From: Methanobrevibacter sp.
GTDB taxonomy: Archaea > Methanobacteriota > Methanobacteria > Methanobacteriales > Methanobacteriaceae
Reading direction: 5' to 3'
Length of the DNA: 64,000 nucleotides
Assembly: GCF_017427765.1 (NCBI RefSeq)
Contig: NZ_JAFRSC010000014.1
Location: 19,357 to 83,356, forward strand
Part shown: in pieces, positions 19,475-28,984 of the stretch
Position numbering within the stretch: the first letter of the stretch is position 1
Layout: every line of letters begins with the position of its first letter
The notes under the pieces: model-generated
The model's input: the letters and a program-made list of their open reading frames with translations, nothing else
The model's database searches: none
What the model was told of the DNA's origin: nothing
Program-made: the position numbers and the translations under genes

Positions 19475-19488
19475 TTTTGTTATTATTT
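19461..19488. terminator. Convergent 11-bp perfect hairpin after purP
   Basis: AAATAATAACA at 19461-19471 pairs with TGTTATTATTT at 19478-19488 around a 6-nt loop. The purP stop codon and the stop of the opposite membrane-protein gene both lie in it. The stem runs into a T-tract on the plus strand and ends in A/T-rich sequence on the other strand. Confidence 0.7.
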
Positions 19489-19956
19489 TTTAAAAATTTT
19501 ATCTACATATTTTGTTTTTTCTTTTGTTTTTTGAGCATCAGCTTTTTTCTGTTGCTTTTTCTTTTTTGTTTTGTTTTTGCCGATATTCTGTTTTTTCTCA
19601 TATTCTTCTTTTGCTTTTTCACGGCTTCTTTTTGTCCAAGCACCGACAAAACCAACAAGCGCTCCTACAATAATAATTATTGCTGCAATAGCTATTATTC
19701 CATTTTCAGTTATGAAAAATCCGGTAGGTTGGCCGAGATATCCATCTAAAAACAAGATTATGATTGGGGTGGAAGCTACTGCACCCATTATTGTTCCCAT
19801 TGTAATGTTTTCTTGCCCATATCCTGCGTATAAAAGACCTATTGCTGAAAATGGGTAAAGCCAGTCATTAAATTGCCATCCGAATAGTATAAATGCTGCA
19901 GCTATTGCTGCTCCAAATACCAACGGTTTAATTTGTATATTGGGTAAATTTGCCAT
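19483..19956 (-). CDS. Membrane protein with strongly basic C-terminal tail
   Basis: 157 residues. Three to four hydrophobic segments cover about residues 10-110, and the last 45 residues are almost entirely Lys, Glu and Gln (KKKKQQKKADAQ), predicted to be a charged helix in the cytoplasm. No catalytic motif is visible. It follows the DUF5518-like gene by 18 nt on the same strand, so the two small membrane proteins are probably co-expressed. Family unknown. Confidence 0.7.
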   Translation of the reverse strand: MANLPNIQIKPLVFGAAIAAAFILFGWQFNDWLYPFSAIGLLYAGYGQENITMGTIMGAVASTPIIILFLDGYLGQPTGFFITENGIIAIAAIIIIVGALVGFVGAWTKRSREKAKEEYEKKQNIGKNKTKKKKQQKKADAQKTKEKTKYVDKIFKK

Positions 19957-19974
19957 ATATTATATCTCCAAAAA

Positions 19975-20349
19975 TTAATTTCTATTTTTAGAAGCGATTG
20001 CTCCTCCTATCGCTCCAGTAATTCCCATGACAATAGCATAATAAATTAAATCAAATACTATTGCTGTTAAACTAGAAAGTCCGGAAATTGTAAAGCCGGT
20101 TAAGCCTCCAAATATTCCGAATAAACTGCCTCCAAATGTTGCAATTATGATGAATAATATCGCACCGGTTATTGTACCTAATGCCCCAGCAACTGCAGCA
20201 TTCCACAAACCGCCCAACATCCCATCATGGGCGATATAGCCAGTAATAAATCCTACAAGCAATAATCCGATGAATTCATAATGTGCAAAGAATGATTTCA
20301 CAATCACTGCTAAAATAAAACCAATTATAACTGCTTTCCATTTGGTCAT
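19975..20349 (-). CDS. Four-helix membrane protein, DUF5518-like
   Basis: 124 residues with about four glycine-rich hydrophobic helices and the central motif LVGFITGYIAHDGMLGGLWN, typical of the DUF5518 membrane proteins common in Methanobacteriales. The glycine-rich pattern resembles small channel or scaffold proteins, but no function is known. GTGATTATTC precedes the ATG. It is 18 nt upstream of the basic-tailed membrane protein and separate from the lhr gene upstream. Confidence 0.7.
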   Translation of the reverse strand: MTKWKAVIIGFILAVIVKSFFAHYEFIGLLLVGFITGYIAHDGMLGGLWNAAVAGALGTITGAILFIIIATFGGSLFGIFGGLTGFTISGLSSLTAIVFDLIYYAIVMGITGAIGGAIASKNRN

Positions 20350-20404
20350 GAATAATCACCTTTAATAATCATTGTTTAACTTTATTAATATAAATATTTG
20401 TATT

Positions 20405-23002
20405 TCAATAGATGTCTTTTAACTTATCTTTAATCTGGTCAAGAATTGCCATATGCATTCTTTTTGTAAACTCGCCCTTATCGTTTTGATTTAACACATC
20501 AAGATAACCTTGTGAAACTAAATTAAATGCAAATGGGCTAGGTATAACTGTATTGATTGTTTTTATTTCCATTTCTTCTCTGTCAATCATTTCAATAACT
20601 TTCAGAGCATTTTTAATATCCATATAATCTTCAAGAGCTTCTCTTCTAGCTTCTTTTAAAATTGAAAAGTTATCATCCATGTCCTGCACGAATTTAAGCA
20701 ATATTTTTCCTCGCACTTGCTGGCGGCCGACGGATTTGGATTCTCCTTTATAATGTCTAAGTGTCATGAGGGATCTTCCGGCACAATGTCTGAATCTTGA
20801 AGCCAATGTTTCGGTTTTATTTAGAGACCTTGTTAAAATATTTTCAAAGTTTTCCGGTGTTAATTCTTTAAACGCTTCAAGGCCTCCAATTTTACCGTCT
20901 GAGCTTAAGTAAAATCCATTATCCGAAATGGAGATTGTAACATTAATGTTGTATCTTTGAGCCACTACATATGCAACCGCACGTGACAGTGCATCATTAA
21001 CTTTTCTTCCAAATAATGAATGGAATATTACAAATCGTCTGCCTCCAAATCCTTTATAGTATTCAATTAACAGTTTCTGATTGCTAGGAATCTGAGCATA
21101 CTTGAATTGCTCGACAAAATATTCATAAATGGAATTTGCCGCAAAATCATCGACATACAGATATTCATGAATAAATTCCATTATCTCGTCTTTACTTCTC
21201 AAATACCTGAATTTAACGTCCATATGTGCTCTGAATCTTTGAATGTCCATTGCAAGGTCAAAAGATAATGGGAGCTGCTGTGAGAACCATGAGGGTATTG
21301 TTGGTGGTCCGCTGGCTGGAGTGACATTAATCGTCATTCCTTTTCCATAGTTAAATCTGTAGGTTCTGCCCCCTAATACGAAGGTATCTCCTTTTTTAAG
21401 CCTTTCCATAAATACTTCTTCGATTTTTCCAACGGTTTCACCATCGCATTTAACTAAAACACCTGATGAATCTGGAATTGTTCCGATATTTGTTGAATAA
21501 AGCATTCTGGCAAGTTTTCCACGTTTTCCAAATGTATTTTCCTTATAGTCTATCCATATCTTTGCATATACGTATCTCTCTTCAAGTTCAGGATATTCTC
21601 CAGCCATGTAGCTTAAAACATCTTCGTAATCGTCACGGGTGAGGTCTTTATAGCAATAACTTTTTCTTATCACGTCAAATGCATAATCAATATCCCATGG
21701 ATTTTCAATACTCATTCCGTAAATATGCTGTGCAAGAACGTCTAAACAGTTTGTGGGGATTGAAATCTTATCAATTTTTCCTTCTTTTGCATTTTTAAGT
21801 AAAACAGAACATTCCACCAAATCATCACGGTCTGTAACAATGATTTTTCCTCTTGATTTTTCATGCAATTTGTGGCCGCTTCTTCCAATTCTTTGAAGTG
21901 CCCTTGCAACTGATTTTGGGGAGTTAATCAAAACAACTAAGTCAATATATCCTATGTCAATTCCAAGCTCTAATGATGTGGAGGATACGACGGCTTTTAG
22001 TTTTCCTTCTTTAAGTTTATTTTCTGTTTCCAGACGAACCTCTTTTGAAAGGGAAGAGTGATGGGCCATTATATTTTTGTCGTTATAATGTGTTGGATAC
22101 ATTTTCTTTAAATTATAAACAAAGCGTTCTGTTCCACTTCGGGTATTGGTAAAGATTAATGTTGTTTTGTTCTCCCAAATCAAATCATCCAATAAGTCAT
22201 ACATCCCAAGCTTGGTGTCTTCCTCATCAGCTAGAACGATATCGCTTACTGGACACATTACCTCCATATCGAGCTCTTTTAAGTAGTTAATATTGACTAT
22301 TTTGCAGTTTCGCCCAACCCCATATTCATAACCGACTAGAAACTTGGCAACTTCCTCAAGTGGGCTGACGGTTGCTGAAAGGCCTATTCTTGTGTATTGA
22401 CCAATTAAATGCTGTAATCTTTCAAGTGATAAGCTTAGATGGACTCCTCTTTTATTTTCTGCAAGTGAATGGATTTCATCAACAATAACATATTTAACGC
22501 CACTTAATTTTTCTCTAAACTTTGGGGCTACGAGCAGAATTGACAGTGTTTCGGGTGTGGTAATTAGTATATGTGGTGGTTTTTTAAGCATTTTTTGTCT
22601 TTGATATTGTGAGGTGTCTCCAGTTCTTACAGCTTTTCTGATTCCCAAATCTCTGCCAGCTATTTTTTCAATTCCTTTGAGGGGTTCTTCCAGATTTTTT
22701 TCAATATCGTTATCCAGTGCTTTTAGGGGTGAAATGTAAATGCAGTAAACTTTATCTTCAAGCTTATCTTCGCTGGCAAGGGCTGTAAGTTCGCTTATTA
22801 TTGATAAAAATGCAGTTAATGTTTTACCTGAACCTGTTGGTGATGAAATCAGGATGTTATTCTGTTTGTGAATATCAATGATTGATTTTTTTTGAGCTGG
22901 TGTAAAATCTTCAAATTGAGAATCAAACCATTTTCTAACCCAAGGATGCAGGATTTTGAAAATTTGTTTTTTAGAATAGGATTTGGTTTGTTCTTCAATC
23001 AT
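20405..23002 (-). CDS. Lhr-family ATP-dependent DNA helicase
   Basis: 865 residues, a full archaeal Lhr. The two RecA domains carry Walker [13 protein letters not shown] near residue 55, the DEIH box (VDEIHSLAE) near residue 175, SATVSP, and motif [14 protein letters not shown]. The remaining half is the Lhr winged-helix and C-terminal domain with [14 protein letters not shown] and the [14 protein letters not shown] motif. Lhr helicases unwind DNA or RNA:DNA forks with 3'-5' polarity and act in repair. The gene has its own transcript; the upstream 270 nt hold the divergent SDR promoter. Confidence 0.93.
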   Translation of the reverse strand: MIEEQTKSYSKKQIFKILHPWVRKWFDSQFEDFTPAQKKSIIDIHKQNNILISSPTGSGKTLTAFLSIISELTALASEDKLEDKVYCIYISPLKALDNDIEKNLEEPLKGIEKIAGRDLGIRKAVRTGDTSQYQRQKMLKKPPHILITTPETLSILLVAPKFREKLSGVKYVIVDEIHSLAENKRGVHLSLSLERLQHLIGQYTRIGLSATVSPLEEVAKFLVGYEYGVGRNCKIVNINYLKELDMEVMCPVSDIVLADEEDTKLGMYDLLDDLIWENKTTLIFTNTRSGTERFVYNLKKMYPTHYNDKNIMAHHSSLSKEVRLETENKLKEGKLKAVVSSTSLELGIDIGYIDLVVLINSPKSVARALQRIGRSGHKLHEKSRGKIIVTDRDDLVECSVLLKNAKEGKIDKISIPTNCLDVLAQHIYGMSIENPWDIDYAFDVIRKSYCYKDLTRDDYEDVLSYMAGEYPELEERYVYAKIWIDYKENTFGKRGKLARMLYSTNIGTIPDSSGVLVKCDGETVGKIEEVFMERLKKGDTFVLGGRTYRFNYGKGMTINVTPASGPPTIPSWFSQQLPLSFDLAMDIQRFRAHMDVKFRYLRSKDEIMEFIHEYLYVDDFAANSIYEYFVEQFKYAQIPSNQKLLIEYYKGFGGRRFVIFHSLFGRKVNDALSRAVAYVVAQRYNINVTISISDNGFYLSSDGKIGGLEAFKELTPENFENILTRSLNKTETLASRFRHCAGRSLMTLRHYKGESKSVGRQQVRGKILLKFVQDMDDNFSILKEARREALEDYMDIKNALKVIEMIDREEMEIKTINTVIPSPFAFNLVSQGYLDVLNQNDKGEFTKRMHMAILDQIKDKLKDIY

Positions 23003-23196
23003 TTTTACTCCTCATTTTTATCAAATTGTAAATTTATTTTATAATTTTTTCATTTTTATGCTTTTTTATCGCAAAGGTATAATTTTACTGCCATATTTTT
23101 GATGTTTTGGAAATTTTTTACTAAATATTCTATTCACTTAATTCCATATTTTTGAATATTAATTGAATTTTTATAATTTATTTTGAATAATCATTA

Positions 23197-23210
23197 GAAA
23201 AATATATAAT
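23197..23210 (+). promoter_or_regulatory. BRE/TATA element of the SDR gene
   Basis: AGAAAAATATATAA matches an archaeal BRE followed by a TATA box. The predicted start of transcription is near 23234, giving a 40-nt leader with a small AGGC/GCCT hairpin and the AGGTGG ribosome binding site. Confidence 0.55.
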
Positions 23211-23276
23211 AATAGTTAAATAGTTTAGTTTTTCATATATTTATACATAGGCTTATTGCCTTAGGTGGTAAAAAAC

Positions 23277-24047
23277 ATGAAAAACTATTTTGATATTAAA
23301 GACAAAGTTGCAGTTATTACTGGTGCTTCTTCTGGTCTTGGTTGGCAAATTGCTCAAGCATACGCAAGCCAAGGTGCAAAACTAGCATTATTCGCAAGAA
23401 GAGAAGAAAGACTTCAAGAAAATGTTGCTGACATTGAAAAAGAATTCGGAACTGAAGTAATGTATGCAGTATGTGATGTTGGAGACTACGACAGTATCAC
23501 TGCAGCTGTTGCAAAAGTTATGGATGCTTACGGAAGAATCGACATCTTAGTTAATGCAGCAGGTATGGGAAACAACAAAATGGTTACTGATCAATCCAAT
23601 GAAGAATGGGAAAGACATATTCACATTGACTTGAGCGGTGTTTACTACATGTGTAAAGCTGTTGGAGAAATCATGATTGAACAAGAATACGGTAAAATCA
23701 TTAACATCGGTTCAATCCACTCAAGAGTAATCTTCCCTGGTGGAGGAATCAGTGCATACTCCTCAGCTAAAGGTGGAGTAATGAACTTAACCAAAAACTT
23801 GGCTGTCGAATGGGCAAAATACAACATTACCGTAAATGCAATTGGTCCTGCAGTATTTGAAACAGAATTAACAGTTGATTCTATTGAAATGGATGGATTC
23901 ATGGATCTTATTGCAGCATACTGTCCTGCTGGCCGTTTAGGTCAACCTGGTGAATTAGATGGTATTGCAATTTACTTAGCATCTGATGCATCCAGTTTCT
24001 GTACCGGACAACTCATCTGTATTGATGGTGGATGGACAGCAATTTAA
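23277..24047 (+). CDS. Short-chain dehydrogenase/reductase (FabG/gluconate 5-dehydrogenase-like)
   Basis: 256 residues from the ATG at 23277, chosen because AGGTGG lies at the right distance; an in-frame GTG at 23265 overlaps that site. A classical SDR: cofactor motif TGASSGLGWQIA, NAAGMG, the catalytic Ser in NIGSIHS, YSSAK with Tyr and Lys, and VNAIGPAVFETE. The exact substrate (beta-ketoacyl, sugar acid or another ketone) cannot be told. It uses many C-ending codons (AAC, ATC, TAC) unlike its neighbours, which suggests high expression. It stands alone with a clear promoter and a hairpin terminator. Confidence 0.88.
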   Translation: MKNYFDIKDKVAVITGASSGLGWQIAQAYASQGAKLALFARREERLQENVADIEKEFGTEVMYAVCDVGDYDSITAAVAKVMDAYGRIDILVNAAGMGNNKMVTDQSNEEWERHIHIDLSGVYYMCKAVGEIMIEQEYGKIINIGSIHSRVIFPGGGISAYSSAKGGVMNLTKNLAVEWAKYNITVNAIGPAVFETELTVDSIEMDGFMDLIAAYCPAGRLGQPGELDGIAIYLASDASSFCTGQLICIDGGWTAI

Positions 24048-24080
24048 GAGAAATTTATTTTCTCTTTTTTTCTATTTTTT
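24046..24080 (+). terminator. Hairpin plus T-tract after the SDR gene
   Basis: AAGAGAAA pairs with TTTCTCTT (8 bp, 5-nt loop), followed by a long T-rich run broken by a single C and A. The SDR stop codon TAA overlaps the left arm. Confidence 0.65.
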
Positions 24081-24087
24081 TTAAATC

Positions 24088-24096
24088 TTTATATAT
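24088..24096 (+). promoter_or_regulatory. TATA box of the HEAT-repeat gene
   Basis: TTTATATAT is centred 27 nt before the start codon. There is no ribosome binding site between it and the ATG, so the mRNA is predicted to be leaderless. Confidence 0.5.
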
Positions 24097-24118
24097 TCTT
24101 AAAATCTAACTTATTACT

Positions 24119-24964
24119 ATGTCAAATTTAAATTTTGAAGATGCTATTAATAATTTATCAAGTGATGATGTTAGCATTAGAAAAGAAGCTATAGAATCAT
24201 TAGTGGGTATTACTGATGAATCTGCTATTGAGCCATTAATTAAAGCTACTACTGATGAAAATGCGCAAGTCAGATTTAAAGCAGCTGAAATCTTAGGAAG
24301 CATGGGTGATGTGGCAGTTGATAAATTAATTGAAGAATTTAAAAATGCGGATGGAAAAGATAAAAGATTTTTAGCATTTGCACTTAAAGAAACTGAAGAT
24401 AATAAAGTTATTCCTTATTTTGTAGAAGCACTTGATGATGAAGACTTTGGAGTTAGAAAAGTTGCTGTACGTGCTTTAGGCGAACTTCAGGCTGAAGATG
24501 AATTGGAAAATATTGCAAAATGTCTTGAAGATGATGATTGGGGTGTTAAATTAGCCGCAGTTCAGGCATTAGGAGACCTTGCAAGTGATGAAGCAATAGA
24601 TTTAATTAAAAAAGCAAGAAAATCAGAAGATGATAAGGACTTTAAAAAATCTTGTAATAAAGCGATTAAAAAAGCTGAAAAAAGACAAAAAGCTAAAGCT
24701 TCCGGCAAGTCCATTGTAAAAGTTATTCCAATGAGCACTATCAAAGAAATGGAAAAAACCAATCCTCAAAAAGCTATTAAAGAATACGAAAGATATGTTG
24801 AATCAAAACAGACTAAAGATGCACCATATAAAAGATTATGTGTTCTTTACAGGAAAGCTAATGACTATGATAATGAAGTGAGAGTCATTGAAACTGCTAT
24901 TGAAGTATTTGATGGCACTAAAAAAGTAGATTACTTCACTAAAAGATTGGCAAAATTAAAATAG
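24119..24964 (+). CDS. HEAT-repeat protein with C-terminal TPR-like segment
   Basis: 281 residues. Residues 1-170 are four to five HEAT/PBS-lyase repeats, each with the pattern VRKxAxxALGxL (VRFKAAEILGSMG, VRKVAVRALGEL, VKLAAVQALGDLA). A lysine-rich linker follows near residues 180-200, then an amphipathic part (KAIKEYERYVESKQ) like a TPR. This is a protein-binding scaffold; no enzyme motif is present. It is probably leaderless and monocistronic, and it ends in a hairpin shared with the convergent nitrilase gene. Confidence 0.8.
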   Translation: MSNLNFEDAINNLSSDDVSIRKEAIESLVGITDESAIEPLIKATTDENAQVRFKAAEILGSMGDVAVDKLIEEFKNADGKDKRFLAFALKETEDNKVIPYFVEALDDEDFGVRKVAVRALGELQAEDELENIAKCLEDDDWGVKLAAVQALGDLASDEAIDLIKKARKSEDDKDFKKSCNKAIKKAEKRQKAKASGKSIVKVIPMSTIKEMEKTNPQKAIKEYERYVESKQTKDAPYKRLCVLYRKANDYDNEVRVIETAIEVFDGTKKVDYFTKRLAKLK

Positions 24965-24971
24965 CTATTTT
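24958..24971. terminator. Convergent 14-bp palindrome between HEAT and nitrilase genes
   Basis: AAAATAGCTATTTT is perfectly self-complementary, contains the stops of both genes and runs into T-rich sequence on the plus strand. Confidence 0.5.
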
Positions 24972-25792
24972 TTAATAACTTCATAGAGATCTTTCCTTTT
25001 ATTTTTCAAAAGGGGAAGCTCTTCTCTTATTTTTTTTATTTCACTTAAATCAATTTCAGATATTGTTAACTCTTCTTTTAGGTCTGCTTCAGCAATTATT
25101 TCTCCCCATGGATTTGCAATAATTGAATGGCCGTAGCTATGGTAACTGGCATTTTTGTTTAAAGCTGGTGCAACACCGACACAGAAAACCTGGTTGTCGA
25201 GAGCTCTTGAGCGGAAAAGCAACTCCCAATGAGCAGGGCCGGTTGTCATATTAAACGCTCCCGGATAAAACAATATTAATGCACCATTTTCAACCATTAC
25301 TCTTGCAAGTTCCGGAAAACGGATATCATAACAAATTCCAATACCAATTTTTCCAAATTCGGTTTGTGCGATTGTGAAGTCATCTCCAGCAGTCAATACG
25401 TCTGATTCTTTAAAGGTAATCTTATCTTTAACATCAATATCAAAAAGATGCATTTTGCGGTGTTTGGCGATTATTTCACCGTTTCTGTTAAAAAGATAGG
25501 ATGTATTGAATAATTTTTCATTTTCTTTTTCTGGAATTGAGCCTGCCAATATATAAACATTATTTTTGTCGGCTAGTTGTGAAATTAAATTCAATGTTTT
25601 GCTGTCCGTTTCGTCTTCCTGATATTCAATAAATTTATCATTAGAATACGGGCAGTTAAACATTTCTGGAAGAACAATTAAATCAGCATTTCCATTGACA
25701 CTTTTGGAAATCATTGAAGATGCCTTTTTTAAATTTTCATCTTTATCATCAACAACATTCATCTGACAAAGAGCAAGTTTGATTTTAGTCAT
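24965..25792 (-). CDS. Nitrilase-superfamily amidase (omega-amidase/Nit2-like)
   Basis: 275 residues, one carbon-nitrogen hydrolase domain. The catalytic triad is visible: Glu43 in VLPEMFNCPYS, Lys113 in HRKMHLFDID, and Cys154 in GICYDIRFPE. The sequence context around the Cys and the HLFDID motif resemble omega-amidase Nit2, which hydrolyses alpha-ketoglutaramate, but Nit1-type deaminated-glutathione amidase is also possible. No glutamine-dependent synthetase domain is fused. It lies downstream of a terminator-like hairpin and so probably has its own promoter. Confidence 0.88.
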   Translation of the reverse strand: MTKIKLALCQMNVVDDKDENLKKASSMISKSVNGNADLIVLPEMFNCPYSNDKFIEYQEDETDSKTLNLISQLADKNNVYILAGSIPEKENEKLFNTSYLFNRNGEIIAKHRKMHLFDIDVKDKITFKESDVLTAGDDFTIAQTEFGKIGIGICYDIRFPELARVMVENGALILFYPGAFNMTTGPAHWELLFRSRALDNQVFCVGVAPALNKNASYHSYGHSIIANPWGEIIAEADLKEELTISEIDLSEIKKIREELPLLKNKRKDLYEVIKK

Positions 25793-25806
25793 TTTAACAC
25801 TTAAAA

Positions 25807-25836
25807 AAATAGAAAAAGTATGATTAAATCATACTT
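25807..25836 (-). terminator. Hairpin and T-tract ending the zinc-ribbon gene
   Basis: AAGTATGATT and AATCATACTT form a 10-bp inverted repeat around one base (25816-25836). On the minus strand it overlaps the stop codon and is followed by TTTTTCTATTTTTTT, so it should end transcription before the nitrilase gene. Confidence 0.65.
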
Positions 25837-26557
25837 ATTTAATATCTGCGGAATTTATCACACCGTTTATTGAATCTGATGTGATTGAGTTAATAGAATC
25901 TCCACTAACTTTGAAAACATACAATTTACCGTCAGTAAACATTGAAACATATCTTGTGTAGTTTCCATCAGCATTTTCTAAAATGATGTTTGATGCGTTT
26001 CTACCATCTAGTGTAATGGTTTCTAAAAGTTCAAGGGCATCTCCATTATCTATAGCAAGGCTTATTCTATTTTGATTGATATCTTTAAGAGAACTGGCAC
26101 TACTAGTTATGTTGTAATGTTCTATGATTGTATTATTTTCGTTTTTGAAAAATATTGCTGTTTCGTGATCTGAATCAGTTAAATTTACTTTTTGCCAACT
26201 TGCAGGGTATTTAAATGCAAAATCTCCAGCATTATACTCCACTATGTCGCCAGTTTGAATTGTTGGACCATTATTGTTATTTGATCCAGTGAGGAAAATT
26301 CCACAAATTACGATTAAAGTTACAAGTAATATTGCTCCAATAATAAGTTTTTTTTCTTTAATAATTTCTATTGTACTTGGTTCATTGGAAGTTTTTTTAA
26401 CTTTTGGTTTTTCTTCTTGTATTTGTTCAGGGTTCTGTTCAAAGATACTTTCTCTTTTTCGAACCGCAACTTTTGGTTTTGGGAATTTATATCCACAATT
26501 TCCACAAACAGGAGCTCCGTCATAACTAGGATTTCCACATTCAGGACATTTTTTCAC
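25835..26557 (-). CDS. Zinc-ribbon membrane-anchored protein with PsbP-like lipid-facing domain
   Basis: 240 residues, starting at a GTG with GGAGGT 6 nt upstream. The N-terminus is a double CxxC zinc ribbon (CPECGNPS, CGNCGYKF), then a charged linker, one transmembrane helix (KLIIGAILLVTLIVICGIF, about residues 70-88), and an extracellular domain of about 140 residues with YPASWQKVNL, a sequence style seen in PsbP-like proteins. Archaeal zinc-ribbon/TM proteins of this type are common and mostly uncharacterised. A role in sensing or envelope maintenance is only a guess. Confidence 0.7.
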   Translation of the reverse strand: MKKCPECGNPSYDGAPVCGNCGYKFPKPKVAVRKRESIFEQNPEQIQEEKPKVKKTSNEPSTIEIIKEKKLIIGAILLVTLIVICGIFLTGSNNNNGPTIQTGDIVEYNAGDFAFKYPASWQKVNLTDSDHETAIFFKNENNTIIEHYNITSSASSLKDINQNRISLAIDNGDALELLETITLDGRNASNIILENADGNYTRYVSMFTDGKLYVFKVSGDSINSITSDSINGVINSADIK

Positions 26558-26651
26558 AGCTTAACCTCCATTGAAATTTACATTTTAAAAATTAATGTAT
26601 ATGTATAATAATGTTTTTATTATTATAAAAATATATTTATAAAATAGTGAT

Positions 26652-27134
26652 ATGATGGATGATAAAGAAACAATTAATGTTGATGATATAAATTATGCAG
26701 TTTATAAAATTGGAGATTGGGAAAATAATTATGAAATTAATCAAATAGGATTATCTAATGAGATTCCAGTTACTAAAAATACTCTTGACCATGTAAAATT
26801 CTCAATGGATGAAATTAGAAATACTGAGTTTTCAATTTCTGATAAAAAGGTAAACGGTTTCGTTGCAATAGCGATGCAACTTAATCCGAAGGTTCAGGAA
26901 ATGGAATTGGATGAGGCTATTGCTCTTGAACAGAAAGAATTTGATAATATTGTTGAAGAATTAGATGGTCTTGATTTAATAGGTGATGACCAAACAATCC
27001 CTCTTGATGGTGAAGAATATCTTATTTATAAATTAGAAAAAGACTGTCATGTGACAACTTCAATTCCAGCTAATGATTTTACAAAAGAATTCTTTAATAA
27101 TGAATTGAAAAAAATTGAAGATGCTTTAGATTAA
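26652..27134 (+). CDS. Uncharacterised acidic cytoplasmic protein
   Basis: 160 residues, strongly acidic, no signal peptide and no membrane segment. GTGAT lies next to two consecutive ATG codons, either of which could be the start. Predicted fold is alternating strands and helices, with a repeated theme of a YxIYK-like strand (NYAVYKIGDW and EYLIYKLEKD) at both ends. I do not recognise a family. It is convergent with nucS, and their stop codons overlap inside a hairpin. Confidence 0.6.
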   Translation: MMDDKETINVDDINYAVYKIGDWENNYEINQIGLSNEIPVTKNTLDHVKFSMDEIRNTEFSISDKKVNGFVAIAMQLNPKVQEMELDEAIALEQKEFDNIVEELDGLDLIGDDQTIPLDGEEYLIYKLEKDCHVTTSIPANDFTKEFFNNELKKIEDALD

Positions 27135-27143
27135 AAAGCATCT
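27119..27143. terminator. Convergent hairpin between the acidic-protein gene and nucS
   Basis: AGATGCTTT and AAAGCATCT form a 9-bp stem around 7 bases that contain both stop codons. A C plus T6 tract follows on the plus strand at 27151. Confidence 0.6.
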
Positions 27144-27913
27144 AATGTTACTTTTTTATCTCTTTTTAATTCACGAGGAGGTTCAATTGATACAAATTCA
27201 ATGCCTTCTTCTTCAATCATTTCCTGTGCATCATCCATAATTGATGGTGCAACAAGCAGTCCTCGGATTTTTTTCTTTTGAGCTTTACATTCTTTAAGAT
27301 AATCGTTATCGGTATTTTCAAAGTCCTGAAGGTATCGTTTAAGTTGTTTTACTGCAGTAACTCCTGCTTTTCTGGCTTTCAACTCCAATATCATTAAATT
27401 ATTGTTGCTGTCTTTTCCTAAAATGTCAATAAAACCATGTTCGACACTGTATTCTCTTGCGGTGGGTGTAAAACCCTCTTCAATCATATGCGGTTTGTCC
27501 ATTATCATGTCGCCCATATCTTTTTCATAGCCTGCCTGTTCAAGCTCTTCAAAGTCTTCGATATTGGCATAATTGATGAATTGGATGTGTCTTATTTCAA
27601 CAGTTAATAACTCTTTAGGAGTTCTTCTGTGACTTTCCAAAAAGAGATTTTCGTTTTTGATATATGTTCTTGTTTTTGATTTGGGTGGCTGCCAGTTAAC
27701 AGGTTCTACCTTTTTTTCCTGATGGATTAAAAACGCACCATCAGGTTTAATCATTATTATGCGCTCTCCCCAGTTTAATTCACTTAATGCACGGCCTTCA
27801 TAATTTACCTTACAACAGGCAAAAATTAGTATTGTTGCTCTTTTTCTTAAAGCTTCATGAACTAAATCGTATGCATCTTCACAGCTAGGTTTTTCTAAAA
27901 TTTTATATTTCAT
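27131..27913 (-). CDS. nucS: Endonuclease NucS
   Basis: 260 residues. NucS/EndoMS cuts mismatched or branched DNA next to PCNA. The N-terminal DNA-binding domain shows LSELNWGERIIMIKPDGAFLIH and the nuclease domain has the active-site cluster EHGFIDILGKD and LILELKARKAGVTAVKQLKRY, with the Glu-x-Lys pair in the second. The C-terminal tail KKVTLDAF is a degenerate PCNA-interacting motif as expected for the archaeal protein. The ATG at 27913 follows an in-frame GTG; the ATG is preferred. Confidence 0.93.
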   Translation of the reverse strand: MKYKILEKPSCEDAYDLVHEALRKRATILIFACCKVNYEGRALSELNWGERIIMIKPDGAFLIHQEKKVEPVNWQPPKSKTRTYIKNENLFLESHRRTPKELLTVEIRHIQFINYANIEDFEELEQAGYEKDMGDMIMDKPHMIEEGFTPTAREYSVEHGFIDILGKDSNNNLMILELKARKAGVTAVKQLKRYLQDFENTDNDYLKECKAQKKKIRGLLVAPSIMDDAQEMIEEEGIEFVSIEPPRELKRDKKVTLDAF

Positions 27914-28033
27914 CACAATAACATTGTTTAGTTTAATTTAAATATTTTGTTTTTTAGATAGTTAATTAGTTTTTAGGGAGGAATTTAAATTTTTGATGAA
28001 GAATTTTTCGATGAAAGTAGGCAAGAGTTTACA

Positions 28034-28984
28034 ATGGATTCATTTGAATTTGCCAATGGGGAAGTATTGAAAAATGTTAAAGTAGAATATATGACTTACG
28101 GAACTCCAAAATATGATGATGATGGTTTAATTAAAAACGCCATTGTGTACTGTGCAGGCTCTTTAGGTTCTTTTGCAGGCATTAATAAAATCTTACCATT
28201 AACATTTGAAAATTGCCCATTTGATAGTGAAAAATATTTCTTTATATCTTTAACTGCTTTAGGTTCATCTGGTTCTTGTTCTCCATCTTTGACTGGTTTA
28301 AAAAATAAATTCCCGAAATATACTATTGTGGATGTTGTTAATTTCCAAAAACAATTCTTAAAAGAAAAATTTGGCATAATTCATATTTTAGGTTTAATAG
28401 GCAATTCCATGGGTGGTTTTGTTGGTCTCACGCAGGCTATTGAATACCCTGACTTTCAAGACTTTATAATTTGTGGCGTAAGCAGTTTTAAAGTTGCAGG
28501 CCATGATTTTATTTTATCAAAGTTTGTTGATGAGATTATCACTTCTGATCCGGATTATGCAAAAGGTGAACTTACCTATTCTTTAATTAGAACTTTAAGA
28601 ATTGCTTGTCTTGCCGAATTTAATTTTGGACTTTCAAAAGAAGCTTTAAGAGATAAACCGAATCATGAACTGGCTATTGATTTTGAGGAATTTGGAAATG
28701 AAATGATAGAAACTGACATTTATGACTTAAAGTATTGCAATGAGGCAAGCATGAATTTTGATGTTGAAAAGGACCTTGGTAAAATTAAATCTAAGGTTTT
28801 AATTATTGCATGTAAACAGGATCCACATTTCCCTCCAGAACTTGATGCAATTCCAATGTCTAAAATGATAAAAGACTCTGAACTTATCATAATGGATTCT
28901 GAATTAGGTCATTTGTGCTTTAATGAACTTGAAAATATTTCATATGAACTAAAAGACTTTTTAAGTGGTTTTGATGATTGTTAA
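28034..28984 (+). CDS. MetX-like alpha/beta hydrolase with intact triad
   Basis: 316 residues from the ATG at 28034. The fold is that of homoserine O-acetyltransferase-type alpha/beta hydrolases, but the protein is shorter than MetX. The triad is complete: Ser125 in GNSMGG, Asp263 in ACKQDPHFPPE and His293 in LGHLCFNE. MetX acylates homoserine for methionine synthesis; this substrate is not certain here. The only good ribosome binding site, GGGAGG at 27976-27981, points to an in-frame ATT at 27989, which would add 15 residues and match the N-terminal length of the next paralogue. It is first of three paralogues. Confidence 0.8.
   Translation: MDSFEFANGEVLKNVKVEYMTYGTPKYDDDGLIKNAIVYCAGSLGSFAGINKILPLTFENCPFDSEKYFFISLTALGSSGSCSPSLTGLKNKFPKYTIVDVVNFQKQFLKEKFGIIHILGLIGNSMGGFVGLTQAIEYPDFQDFIICGVSSFKVAGHDFILSKFVDEIITSDPDYAKGELTYSLIRTLRIACLAEFNFGLSKEALRDKPNHELAIDFEEFGNEMIETDIYDLKYCNEASMNFDVEKDLGKIKSKVLIIACKQDPHFPPELDAIPMSKMIKDSELIIMDSELGHLCFNELENISYELKDFLSGFDDC

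Noticed and set aside
23197..23280. A riboswitch in the SDR leader
   Set aside because: Only a 4-bp stem (AGGC/GCCT) is present in the 40-nt leader, too small for a known class.
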